In this document: one piece after another, positions 34,932 to 43,895 of the stretch
Layout of the letters: every line of letters starts with the position of its first letter
Numbering within the stretch: the stretch's first letter is position 1
From: Deltaproteobacteria bacterium
GTDB taxonomy: Bacteria; Desulfobacterota; Desulfobacteria; Desulfobacterales; JAFDMD01
Direction of reading: 5' to 3'
DNA length: 64,000 nt
Assembly: GCA_019306065.1 (NCBI GenBank)
Contig: JAFDMF010000003.1
Coordinates: 1 to 64,000 of the forward strand
The notes under the pieces: generated by a model
Database searches by the model: none
The model's input: only the letters and a program-made list of their open reading frames with translations
What the model was told of the DNA's origin: nothing
Position numbers and translations under genes: made by a program

Positions 34932-36788
34932 TTATTCTGCAAATTTGCATTTAAGGATTAACATGTCATCTTCTATTGCTTTGGTTGTTTTGTAGCCTAC
35001 GGAATTAAATAGTTTTATCATTCCTCTGTTGTCCGGCGAGGTGTATGCTACGAATCCTTCTATGTTGTTCATTTTTGCCGCATAAGCAAGTTTTTTGATT
35101 AATATTTTTCCAAGTCCTTTTTTTTGGAAGTTTTTGCTTACGGAAAAGGCTATTTCTGCAAATCCGGTATCTTTTTCCAAAAAGTATTCTCCTATTGCTT
35201 CTACTTTTCCAAAGCCGAATTCTCCGATAACCGCAAGTATTGTTAGGTTGTTTTGATAATCTATTTGAGATATGTCTTTTATTTCGTCGCTTACGAAGCT
35301 GTTTTTTTTGTGAAAGAATCTGGATATTACGTCTTCCATATTAAGGCTGTAAAAATGTTCTTGTATTCTTCTTTCGTCAACCGGTTTGGATGGGCGTATT
35401 GTAAGTTCGGTATTTTCTATTTTTATTATTTCTTCTAATCTTAGCGGGTATGTTCCGTAGATAAATTTGGATGCGGAGTATTTTTCGGTAAGCAGCCCCA
35501 TTTTTTTTGCATTGTAAAGCAGCTCTTCTCGGAATTTGGGATGAGCAAGGCTTATCATAGCTATTGCTCTTTCTTTTAGGCTTTTTCCGAACAGGCTTAC
35601 GGCCCCGTATTCGGTGGCAACATAATGAACGTCCTGTTTTGGTATTATTACGCTTTTGTCTATTAAGGGAACTATTCGGCTTTTTGTTTCGTTTTTTGAG
35701 GCGGATGTAAGCATTATTATGGGTTTGCCTTGTTTGGACATTGAAGCGCCTCTTAAGAAGTCCGCCATAGCGTTTACGCCGGAAAAGTTGTTGTATGGAA
35801 AAGCGTCCGCCGCAACCTGTCCTGTTAAATCCATAGCGGTGGCTACGTTTAAAGCCGTCATTTTATGGTTTTGAGCTATGATTGCGGGGCTGCATACATA
35901 ATCTGCGGGGTAGAATTTAATTTCCGGGTTGTTATTTAAAAAATCGTATAGATGTTTGCTTCCTATTGCGCTTGTAGCTATGGTTTCGCGGGGATGAAGG
36001 TTTTTTTGTTTATTTGTGATGATTCCTTCCGCCAAAAGATACATTATTTCGTCTGTCATGTATTGGGTATGCAGACCCAGATTGTTTTTGTCTCTTAAAG
36101 CTATAAAAAGGGCTTCCGGTATTGTGCCTAATCCTATTTGTATTGTTGCGCCGTCGTCTATAAGTCTTATGACATGCTCTGCTATTATAGAGGCGGGTTT
36201 TAATTTTGGCGGATTGCCTCTGTTTAAAAGCGGCTCTTCATATTCTACCAGAGCGTTTATTTTATTTATATGTATAGCTGTTTCCCCTAATGTTTTAGGC
36301 ATTTTGGGGTTTACTTGGGCTATAACTATATCTGCGGATAATGCCGCTATTAGGGTTATATCTACGGATATCCCCAAACTCATGTGGCCTGAATCATCCG
36401 GCGGAGATACCTGTATAAAAGCGGTATTTATATGCATTTTTTTGCTTTTAAAGAGCATTGGAATCGAAGATAGGTTTAGGGGCGTAATGCAACGTTTGTT
36501 TTTTGCCAAGATTGTAGAGGCTGCCGAGCCTGTATAAAAGGATCTTATATTTAAGCCGGCATCTTGGGTTTTGTTCGCAAGCAGGGTTAAAGGAACGGTT
36601 TCTAACGATAATGTTCTTACTATTTCTATGTCCGTATAGTTATGAGCAATGTTTGCAAAGCCTCTTAAAAGATGCTGGGGTTCGCCGCAGCCTGTGCCTA
36701 TAAATATTCTTTGACCGGATTTTATTAAGCTTAAAGCTTTTTTCAAACTTACGGTTTTTTCTTTATATGTATCCCGCCAATTGTTCAT
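34932..36788 (-). CDS. Acetyl-CoA hydrolase/transferase fused to a GNAT acetyltransferase
   Basis: 618 residues. The first 430 are a class I CoA-transferase/acetyl-CoA hydrolase: GTGCGEPQHLL, the central IGLGTIPEAL, and VATEYGAVSLFGKSLKERA near the C-terminal end of this part. The last 150 form a GNAT domain with VSKNFQKKGLGKILIKKLA as the acetyl-CoA loop and NRGMIKLFNSVGY. Such fusions occur in Desulfobacterota. The fusion suggests coupling of CoA-ester exchange to protein or small-molecule acylation; the substrate is unknown. Confidence 0.85.
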   Translation of the reverse strand: MNNWRDTYKEKTVSLKKALSLIKSGQRIFIGTGCGEPQHLLRGFANIAHNYTDIEIVRTLSLETVPLTLLANKTQDAGLNIRSFYTGSAASTILAKNKRCITPLNLSSIPMLFKSKKMHINTAFIQVSPPDDSGHMSLGISVDITLIAALSADIVIAQVNPKMPKTLGETAIHINKINALVEYEEPLLNRGNPPKLKPASIIAEHVIRLIDDGATIQIGLGTIPEALFIALRDKNNLGLHTQYMTDEIMYLLAEGIITNKQKNLHPRETIATSAIGSKHLYDFLNNNPEIKFYPADYVCSPAIIAQNHKMTALNVATAMDLTGQVAADAFPYNNFSGVNAMADFLRGASMSKQGKPIIMLTSASKNETKSRIVPLIDKSVIIPKQDVHYVATEYGAVSLFGKSLKERAIAMISLAHPKFREELLYNAKKMGLLTEKYSASKFIYGTYPLRLEEIIKIENTELTIRPSKPVDERRIQEHFYSLNMEDVISRFFHKKNSFVSDEIKDISQIDYQNNLTILAVIGEFGFGKVEAIGEYFLEKDTGFAEIAFSVSKNFQKKGLGKILIKKLAYAAKMNNIEGFVAYTSPDNRGMIKLFNSVGYKTTKAIEDDMLILKCKFAE

Positions 36789-36847
36789 TGTTTTTTTGTT
36801 CTCCTTTATGATTACGCTTTTTTCTTTTTAAAGTCTGCTGTCTAACT

Positions 36848-37070
36848 TTGTATTTTGTCCGTTTTGAAGCGTTATGTGCAAATTTTCATTAAAGATACAA
36901 AGTTGCAAAGTGGAGAGGTTGCATACAATATCTCTACCGTCTTCTTACAAAAAATTTTGGACATATCCTTATATAATCATCCCTTTTTATGTTTAAATTT
37001 TAGTTTTGGCATTTTTATGTTTGTATTGGTTTGGATATTTAAAATAAGAATGAATATATAAAATTATAAT
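36848..37070. repeat. Mixed intergenic repeats
   Basis: TTTGTATTTTGTCCGTTTTG (36848-36867) matches the arms at 11056. AAGATACAAAGTTGCAAAG is a family C piece. AATTTTGGACATATCC is a family B end. The gap 36789-37344 has no convincing gene. A 56-codon frame at 37086-37256 overlaps a further repeat copy (GCATAACTTTTTATTTTGCC) and is not called. Confidence 0.5.
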
Positions 37071-37344
37071 TAATCTTATAGCATTATGAAAGAAAAATGG
37101 CAAAAGCTAATAAGCCTCTTGCATAACTTTTTATTTTGCCTGTTTTTAAGCGTTGAAAAAAAACAAGATGTTTTGTTGGGCAAGGGGTTTGTTATGATTT
37201 TTTGCGCGGTTTTATATACATGCGCTTTTTGGCTGCGATTCAGCAAGCGCTTTTAACAAGTTGACAAATAAAGTTTAATTTATTACTTTTTTGCCGGTTT
37301 TAATTTTTAAATAATAGAGTCGACTAAACAAAGGAAAAAGATTT

Positions 37345-37581
37345 ATGAAAAAAATAAGTATCGAAAATATGTCAAGCCTTTCTATACCTGAAAGAATATC
37401 ATTGGTAGAAGATATATGGGATACGATTGCGGCAGGATATCAGGATATGATGATATAAAACTTTACAAATGATGAAAAAGAGATAATTGACAGACGATTA
37501 GAAGTTTATTATAAAAATTTGGACAAAACATCCGAATGGAAAGATGTTTATGATAGGATAATTAAAACTAATGAATTATAA
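37345..37581 (+). pseudogene. Addiction-module antitoxin gene with in-frame stop
   Basis: A 78-codon frame interrupted by TAA at 37456-37458. The first part has SLSIPERISLVEDIWDTIAA and the second DEKEIIDRRLEVYYKN and SEWKDVYDRI. This is the pattern of the short TIGR02574-type 'putative addiction module component' (about 75 residues). The start ATG has AAAGGAAAAAG upstream. No RelE/ParE toxin gene follows. A decayed antitoxin orphan is the simplest reading. Confidence 0.7.
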
Positions 37582-37756
37582 ACTTTCTATTTTTTTCTTG
37601 CATTTATTTTTCTTGTTATTTATTAACCCAGTTTAACTATTAAAATACATTCGAAGAGGTATAGGTTAAAAGTTTTCGGTTATTATATTTTATTTGTTAA
37701 TATTTGCCGTAAAGCTTTTTAAGTAATTTTATAATATTTTTTTTACGGAGGTAAGC

Positions 37757-38290
37757 ATAGCCACTATAGCTAGAGAAAAATCGAAGAGGTTTAATGTTAA
37801 CGTAAATCGAAGAATAAGAGCGCCCGAGGTTCGGCTGATAGATGAAGACTCTAATCAGATGGGAGTTATTTCTATCAAGAATGCGCTTGATCTTGCAGAA
37901 TCTAAAGGTATGGATTTGGTGGAAATTTCGCCTAATGCAAAACCGCCGGTATGCAAGATTATGGATTACGGCAAATATAAATATGACGCAGCAAAGAAGC
38001 AGAGTAAAAACAAAAAACAACAGAATACTGTTCAGATTAAAGAGATTAAAGTTCGCCCCAAAACAGATGAGCATGATATTTTGGTTAAATTAAATCATAT
38101 CAGACGATTTATAGCAAAAAAAGATAAGGTTAAGGTCACTCTTTTTTTCAGAGGAAGAGAGGTTATGTTTAAAGATCTGGGAAAAGAGGTTTTTAATAAA
38201 ATCATATCTGGAGTAGTCGATGTTGCGGTAATTGAACAGAAGCCTAAATTTGAAGGCAGGTTTATGGTGATGTTGCTTGCGCCTAAGTAG
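37757..38290 (+). CDS. infC: Translation initiation factor IF-3, AUA start codon
   Basis: 177 residues. The frame has no ATG before 37859, which would cut off the conserved N-domain part NVNRRIRAPEVRLID. The best start is ATA at 37757-37759, four bases after GGAGGT. IF-3 genes commonly use rare AUU/AUA/AUC starts, because IF-3 itself rejects non-AUG initiation and so regulates its own synthesis. The linker and C-domain (KEIKVRPKTDEHD, VTLFFRGREVMF, GRFMVMLLAPK) are complete. It begins the infC-rpmI-rplT-pheST cluster. Confidence 0.92.
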   Translation: MATIAREKSKRFNVNVNRRIRAPEVRLIDEDSNQMGVISIKNALDLAESKGMDLVEISPNAKPPVCKIMDYGKYKYDAAKKQSKNKKQQNTVQIKEIKVRPKTDEHDILVKLNHIRRFIAKKDKVKVTLFFRGREVMFKDLGKEVFNKIISGVVDVAVIEQKPKFEGRFMVMLLAPK

Positions 38291-38335
38291 TTTCTATAGA
38301 AAATAAGTAATAAATAATGAGGAGTTTTTTATATT

Positions 38336-38533
38336 ATGCCTAAAATTAAAACTAACAGATCCGCTGCAAAGCGTTTTAGAAAAACAGGAAGCGGTAAGTT
38401 TGTTTTTTCCAAAGCAAACTCAAGTCATATTTTAACAAAAAAAAGCAGAAAGCGTAAACGTTCTTTAAGATTAGCACAATGCGCAAATCATGCGGATACT
38501 AAAGAGATAAAACGTTTGCTGCCTAACGGATAG
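38336..38533 (+). CDS. rpmI: 50S ribosomal protein L35
   Basis: 65 residues. [20 protein letters not shown] is the conserved L35 start, and the basic tail ends [17 protein letters not shown] lies upstream. The position between infC and rplT is standard. Confidence 0.97.
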   Translation: MPKIKTNRSAAKRFRKTGSGKFVFSKANSSHILTKKSRKRKRSLRLAQCANHADTKEIKRLLPNG

Positions 38534-38560
38534 ATAAAGATAATTAATGGAGATATTTAA

Positions 38561-38920
38561 ATGCGAATTAAAAGAGGTTTTAAAGCAAGAAGACGAAGAA
38601 ACAAAGTTTTAAAGCTTGCAAAAGGATTCCGCGGAGGAAGAAGCAAACTGTTTCGCACAGCTGCAGATTCGGTAGATAAAGCGCTTTTTTATTCATACAG
38701 AGACCGCAGAACCCGCAAAAGAGATTTTAGACGGCTTTGGATTATAAGAATAAATGCAGCGGCTCGTTTAAATGATTTATCTTACAGTAAATTTATACGC
38801 GGTTTAAAACTTGCAGGAGTAGATCTTGATAGAAAAATATTAGCTCATCTTGCGGTAAATGATGCCGCAGGGTTTAAAAAAATTGTAAATCTTGCTGCAG
38901 CCCGACTTAAGCCCGTTTAA
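38561..38920 (+). CDS. rplT: 50S ribosomal protein L20
   Basis: 119 residues. The basic N-terminal extension ([20 protein letters not shown]) and the globular end ([20 protein letters not shown]) are conserved. In many bacteria L20 represses this operon by binding its leader; no such leader was worked out here. Confidence 0.97.
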   Translation: MRIKRGFKARRRRNKVLKLAKGFRGGRSKLFRTAADSVDKALFYSYRDRRTRKRDFRRLWIIRINAAARLNDLSYSKFIRGLKLAGVDLDRKILAHLAVNDAAGFKKIVNLAAARLKPV

Positions 38921-39008
38921 TAATTTTTTGTATAAATTTAAAAATTGGCTACAAATTAGAAATTTGGCAAAAGAGAGCTTTTTTTACGGAAATTGAAATA
39001 AGGAAGAG

Positions 39009-40031
39009 ATGAGCCAAAAGATTTTAAGTATCAAGCAGATAAAAGAGGATGCCAGTCGCGAACTTGAAGCAGCGGCAGACATCGACGCAATTCAAGCCCT
39101 TTCTGTCCGATATTTAGGGCGAAAGGGTTTTGTAACTTTATTTTTAAGAAACATTTCAACGCTTCCGGAAGATCAGCGTCCTTATGCTGGCGAAAAGGCA
39201 AATGAACTTAAAAGCTTTTTAAAGCAAAAATTTGAAAATAAAATTGAAAAGTTACAGGCAGAGGCGGCTGATGCAGAAAAATATAACAGTATAGACGTTA
39301 CTTTGCCCGGTAGAAAAGGGGATCAAGGAACCCTGCATCCTATTACTATTATCGGAAACAAAATTTGCGATATTTTTCTGCGAATCGGGTTTGATATTGC
39401 CGAAGGTCCGGAAATAGAAACAGATTATTATAATTTTGAAGCCTTAAATATTCCGAAAGATCATCCTGCAAGAGATATGCAGGATACCTTTTATACGGTA
39501 AACAATCTTGTTTTAAGAACCCATACCTCTCCTATTCAGGCAAGAGTAATGGAAAAGGTAAAACCTCCGGTTAAAATTATAGCCCCCGGCAAGGTTTACA
39601 GATGCGACTCCGATATTACTCATACTCCTATGTTTCATCAGGTAGAAGGGCTTGTTGTAGATAAAAACATCTCTTTTGCGGATCTTAAAGGGGTTTTAAC
39701 CGTATTTATACATCAGATTTTCGATAAAGATACAAAGATGAGATTTCGTCCCAGTTTTTTTCCCTTTACAGAGCCGAGCGCGGAGGTTGATATATCTTGC
39801 GTAATATGCAGAGGAAAAGGCTGCCGTATATGTTCTAATACAGGATGGATAGAGATTCTTGGTTCCGGAATGGTTCATCCCGCAGTATTTGAAAACGTTG
39901 GTTACAATCCGGAAAAATATACGGGGTTTGCTTTTGGAATGGGGATTGAAAGAATTGCTATGTTAAAATACGGAGTTGACGACATTAGAAAGTTTTTTGA
40001 AAACGATATAAGATTTATAGGGCAGTTTTAA
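39009..40031 (+). CDS. pheS: Phenylalanyl-tRNA synthetase alpha subunit
   Basis: 340 residues. The N-terminal coiled coil (about 1-90) binds tRNA-Phe. The class II core shows motif 1 around GFDIAEGPEIETDYYNFEAL, motif 2 YRCDSDITHTPMFHQVEG, and motif 3 GFAFGMGIERIAML. The length is normal. It lies two bases before pheT. Confidence 0.97.
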   Translation: MSQKILSIKQIKEDASRELEAAADIDAIQALSVRYLGRKGFVTLFLRNISTLPEDQRPYAGEKANELKSFLKQKFENKIEKLQAEAADAEKYNSIDVTLPGRKGDQGTLHPITIIGNKICDIFLRIGFDIAEGPEIETDYYNFEALNIPKDHPARDMQDTFYTVNNLVLRTHTSPIQARVMEKVKPPVKIIAPGKVYRCDSDITHTPMFHQVEGLVVDKNISFADLKGVLTVFIHQIFDKDTKMRFRPSFFPFTEPSAEVDISCVICRGKGCRICSNTGWIEILGSGMVHPAVFENVGYNPEKYTGFAFGMGIERIAMLKYGVDDIRKFFENDIRFIGQF

Positions 40032-40033
40032 TT

Positions 40034-42469
40034 ATGCTGGTTAGTTTAAACAGGCTTAAAAAATATATTGATATTATTGAAATACTGCCGGAAAAGTTGG
40101 CAGATTCGCTTACAATGTGCGGTTTGGAGGTGGAAACTTTTTATAATCCTTATGCTCATCTTGAAAAAATAATTGTTTGCGAAATAAAAAATATAGTTAA
40201 ACACCCTAATGCAGACAGACTTCAAGTTTGCGAAGTAGATACGGGAGATAAAATAGTTTCCGTAGTATGCGGAGCCCCTAATGTTTATTTAAATATGCGC
40301 GCGGCATTTGCTTTGCCGGGGGCTAAATTAAAAGAAGACTTTGTTATAAAAAAAACCGTTATAAGAGGCGTTAAATCTGTAGGAATGTTATGCAGCGAAG
40401 CGGAACTTGGTTTGGGAGACGGAAAATCCGGCATAATTGATTTGGATAAAAATTTAAAAATAGGCACGCCTCTTTGCGAGGCTTTAAATTTATCCGATTA
40501 CATTTTTGATATCAGCATTACCCCGAATCGCTTCGATTGTTTAAGCATCATAGGAATTGCAAGAGAAATCGGGGCAATTTCAGGCAAAAAGGTTAAATAT
40601 CCGGAAATAAAATTTGAAGATTTTATAGATAAGAAAAGCAAAGAAACCATAGAAGATATAACATCGGTTACAATAGAAGATAAAGAGCTTTGTCAGAGAT
40701 ATGCGGCTGCCGTTATTATAGGCGTTAAACCGGCGACTTCCCCTTTGTGGCTTGCAAACGCTTTAAAAGCCGCCGGTTTAACGCCTATAAACAACATAGT
40801 TGATATAACCAATTTCGTTATGCTCGAGACAGGGCAGCCGCTTCATGCTTTTGATTTTAATCTGCTTTTTGAAAACAGAATTGTTGTAAAAAAAGTTTTG
40901 AAAAATCAGAAGGTTATAACTTTAGACAATAAAAAAAGAATTCTTGAAGATGAAATGCTTATGATCTGCGACGCCCAAAAACCTGTGGCAATAGCAGGAA
41001 TAATGGGCGGATTAAATTCGGAAATTAAAGATAATACTAATAAAATATTATTAGAAAGTGCCTACTTTAATCCCATTCCCGTGCGAAAAGCTTCTAAAAA
41101 ACTTGGTATTAATTCCGATTCTGCTTACCGTTTTGAAAGAGGAGTTGATCCGGACGGAACAATATTTGCATTAAAAAGAGCCGCCGCGCTTATAGCCGAA
41201 ATTGCAGGCGGAAAAATTGTGAAAGGAATAATTGATAAAAATTTTATTCCGAAACAAACAAATTCTATCAAAATAACAGAGGCGCAGGTTGCAAAATTGC
41301 TCGGGGTGACTGTTGATAAAAATAGCATAAAGAAGCTTCTTGAATCTATAGAATTTAAAGTTGAAGATACAAAAGACGGACTTTTGGTAACTCCGCCTTC
41401 TTTTAGAGCGGATATAACTCGTTCGGCAGATATTATAGAGGAGATAGCAAGATTAAACGGATATGATAAAATCCCCGTCCGAATTCCTGTTTTGCCCATT
41501 CGAATAACCCCTTATCGAAGAAATATTACTTTAAGAAACAACATAAAAGCTATTATGAAAGGGCTCGGTTTTTCGGAGGTAATCAACTACAGTTTTATAG
41601 ATACAAACTCATGCGACAAATTACAGCTTCATAAAAACGATTATAGAAGAGATCAGGTTGTTTTGTTAAATCCTTTGTCTTTGCAGCAAACGGTTATGAG
41701 AAGTTGCCTTATTCCGTCTCTTCTTGAAACCGCTTCTTTAAATATAGCCTCTCAGATTAAAAGATTAAAAATTTTTGAAACAGGAAAGATATTTTTAATA
41801 AATAAAAATGTGGATACTCCTATAGAAATCGAATTTACGGTAGGTTTATGGACTGGTAAAAGATGCGCGGGCATGTGGCATAATAAAGAGGAACAAGCCG
41901 ATTTTTACGATATAAAGGGGGTTGTTGAGACCCTTTGTCAATATCTGCATATCGAAAAAGTTGATTTCATTCCGTTTTCTGCAGAAGAATCCTTTTTTAC
42001 CAAAAAAGGAGCCTGCGCAAAAATTATGGCAGGTAATACTGAAATCGGAATTGTAGGAGAAATTGCAGATAAGACGCGTTTGGCTTACGACATAAAACAG
42101 AAACTGTTTGTTTTTGAAATAAACTGTAAACTTTTAACCGAAATTATCCCGGATACAATGACTTGTGGAAACATTTCCAAATTTCCTGCTATAGTAAGGG
42201 ATATAACTGTTATTGTTTCTAAAGATATAAATGCCGCGGATATTTATCAATATATTATTTCCGGCAAAAAACAGGGCGGTTTTATTGAAAAAGCGGAGAT
42301 TTTCGACATATATGAAGGGGAGCAGATACCTTCCGATAAAAAGAGCATATCTTTTAGCATAACCTATCAAGCATCGGATAAAACCCTTACAGATGAACAG
42401 ATAGCTCCAATTCAGCAAAAGTTAGTCGAAAAAACGCTTAAAAAATTTAACGCCAGTCTGCCAGCATAA
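40034..42469 (+). CDS. pheT: Phenylalanyl-tRNA synthetase beta subunit
   Basis: 811 residues. It carries an N-terminal tRNA-binding EMAP/OB domain (about 40-150, VKHPNADRLQVCEVDTG), the B3/B4 editing domain (near 200-390), B5, the catalytic-like core (YRFERGVDPDG near 365) and a C-terminal ferredoxin-fold anticodon-binding domain. It forms the alpha2-beta2 enzyme with PheS. Confidence 0.97.
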   Translation: MLVSLNRLKKYIDIIEILPEKLADSLTMCGLEVETFYNPYAHLEKIIVCEIKNIVKHPNADRLQVCEVDTGDKIVSVVCGAPNVYLNMRAAFALPGAKLKEDFVIKKTVIRGVKSVGMLCSEAELGLGDGKSGIIDLDKNLKIGTPLCEALNLSDYIFDISITPNRFDCLSIIGIAREIGAISGKKVKYPEIKFEDFIDKKSKETIEDITSVTIEDKELCQRYAAAVIIGVKPATSPLWLANALKAAGLTPINNIVDITNFVMLETGQPLHAFDFNLLFENRIVVKKVLKNQKVITLDNKKRILEDEMLMICDAQKPVAIAGIMGGLNSEIKDNTNKILLESAYFNPIPVRKASKKLGINSDSAYRFERGVDPDGTIFALKRAAALIAEIAGGKIVKGIIDKNFIPKQTNSIKITEAQVAKLLGVTVDKNSIKKLLESIEFKVEDTKDGLLVTPPSFRADITRSADIIEEIARLNGYDKIPVRIPVLPIRITPYRRNITLRNNIKAIMKGLGFSEVINYSFIDTNSCDKLQLHKNDYRRDQVVLLNPLSLQQTVMRSCLIPSLLETASLNIASQIKRLKIFETGKIFLINKNVDTPIEIEFTVGLWTGKRCAGMWHNKEEQADFYDIKGVVETLCQYLHIEKVDFIPFSAEESFFTKKGACAKIMAGNTEIGIVGEIADKTRLAYDIKQKLFVFEINCKLLTEIIPDTMTCGNISKFPAIVRDITVIVSKDINAADIYQYIISGKKQGGFIEKAEIFDIYEGEQIPSDKKSISFSITYQASDKTLTDEQIAPIQQKLVEKTLKKFNASLPA

Positions 42470-42482
42470 GACAGGTTGGAAT

Positions 42483-42833
42483 ATGCAGGCAAATATGAAA
42501 AAAGAGGGTAAATCAGCCGCCGATAAATTATATTTTAAAATCGGCGATGTTGCAAAACTTGCTTTAGTGAATTCTTCAGTTATCAGATTTTGGGAAACCG
42601 AATTTCCCGGAATTGCTCCTATAAGAACCCGCAGCGGACAGCGTCTTTATACTAAAAAAAAAGCGGAAAAAATATTAGTTATAAAAGATCTTTTATATAA
42701 TAAAAAATTTACCATAGCAGGCGCTAAAAAATATCTTAAAAATATAAATTCAAAAAAGATTCCCGCAGGTTTTGAAACCGTTATAAAACAGGTAAAAGCG
42801 GAACTTTATAGTATAAAAGAGATGCTTCGATAA
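42483..42833 (+). CDS. MerR-family transcriptional regulator
   Basis: 116 residues. A winged helix of MerR type begins near residue 17 (YFKIGDVAKLALVNSSVIRF), then WETEFPGIAPIRTRSGQRLY. A short helical tail follows, without an obvious effector domain. The same gene often follows pheT in Desulfobacterota. It starts 13 bases after pheT, so it is in the operon. Confidence 0.9.
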   Translation: MQANMKKEGKSAADKLYFKIGDVAKLALVNSSVIRFWETEFPGIAPIRTRSGQRLYTKKKAEKILVIKDLLYNKKFTIAGAKKYLKNINSKKIPAGFETVIKQVKAELYSIKEMLR

Positions 42834-42866
42834 TAAAAAAGCAAAAAATGCTTAGAATTTTTTTTT

Positions 42867-42980
42867 GTGGAAAATAAAAAAATAGCGAAAGAACTCATAG
42901 CTTTTTCAAATCATAAAGGCGGTTATCTTTTTTTAGGCGTAGATGATAATAGAAAAATTATAGGGTTTACCAGTTTTTAA
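42867..42980 (+). pseudogene. AlbA_2-domain gene fragment
   Basis: A 37-codon piece reads IAKELIAFSNHKGGYLFLG followed by VDDNRKIIGF, the core of AlbA_2 (Schlafen-like) DNA-binding proteins. Both the start region and the rest of the gene are missing. It is a remnant next to another remnant (porin). Confidence 0.6.
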
Positions 42981-42992
42981 AGATGATTTTTT

Positions 42993-43680
42993 TTAAAAAT
43001 TAAACTGCCATTTTACTGTCAAATAGTCTATTTCGCCTTCGTCAATGCCGTTTGACGTTTGGTAATCGGTTTTTCCTATTTCCGGGGTAATTGTAAAACC
43101 GTCTGCTATTTTTATTTCGGACTCTAAATAATATGCCCGAGCTTTATTTTTTAAATTATTATAGTCATTTCTGTTATGTCCGTATCCGGCTTCTATTATT
43201 ACCGTATCATTTATTTTATATCCTGCAACAATGGTATATGCTTTGCTATCTATATTATGGAACAAGTCCGTTATCAAATAAGGCGACTGGAGTTGCGGGG
43301 GGCTCGCCTTCGGAATAATAAGTAGCCGCAGTAATTCCCATATTAGATACATTTTGCCCCCAGCCGTAAGTAACTCCTAACATAATTTTACCGCATAAGA
43401 ATCTATATTATAGTTTCGTCCCGTAGTAGCGTTTTTTTCTTCATAATTTTGATAATTTGATACAGCGTCAAAATTAATATTTTGATATTGAAAGTTGTAT
43501 GCGGCGGATATTTGAGGATCTTTGATATCAGGATTTACGGGTAACAGGTTCTATAAACTTAATCATTTCGTTTCTGCCTCCGTCCAATCCTCCGTAAGTT
43601 CCAAGTCCGTAAAAGTGTCTGAGCGTAAGAGCGTTGCCACCGCCAAGCTCGATATTTGATCCGACAGGTTTATATTCATT
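42993..43680 (-). pseudogene. Decayed porin gene
   Basis: A fourth copy of the porin family. The C-terminal 119-residue frame (42993-43352) has AGYKINDTVIIEAGYGHN and ends VKWQFNF like its intact neighbours. Upstream pieces such as LGVTYGWGQNVSNMG and RNEMIKFIEPV are recognisable in other frames, with stops and deletions between them. The 5' end and signal peptide are missing, cut off at a family B repeat near 43681. Confidence 0.8.
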
Positions 43681-43681
43681 T

Positions 43682-43752
43682 CGGAGATGTCCAAGTTTAT
43701 TTGCTCCGCTTCTTACTCATCGCTTTGGATTTTCGGCAAGTTTTGCTAATAA
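43682..43752. repeat. Intergenic repeat (family B)
   Basis: CGGAGATGTCCAAGTTTATT starts a copy closely matching 26799-26818. It lies exactly at the broken end of the porin remnant. Confidence 0.7.
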
Positions 43753-43810
43753 TGTAAAAACTCAAGCTTCGCTTTCAAACAGTTCATAATGACAAGTAAG
43801 AAAAAGCAAT

Positions 43811-43853
43811 AAAAAATAGGGGCATAATTTTTTATATTATGCCCCTATTTTAT
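43811..43853 (-). terminator. Terminator downstream of porin 1
   Basis: The arms AATAGGGGCATAA (43815-43827) and TTATGCCCCTATT (43837-43849) form a 13-bp stem. On the minus strand it is followed by a T run. It lies 43 bases after the stop of the porin at 43896. Confidence 0.88.
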
Positions 43854-43895
43854 CAATATGTCAGCGTAAAGGCGTCATTAATTTAAGTTCAATTA

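Noticed and set aside
37086-37256. 56-residue frame with a hydrophobic segment
   Set aside because: It overlaps a repeat copy and lacks a ribosome site.
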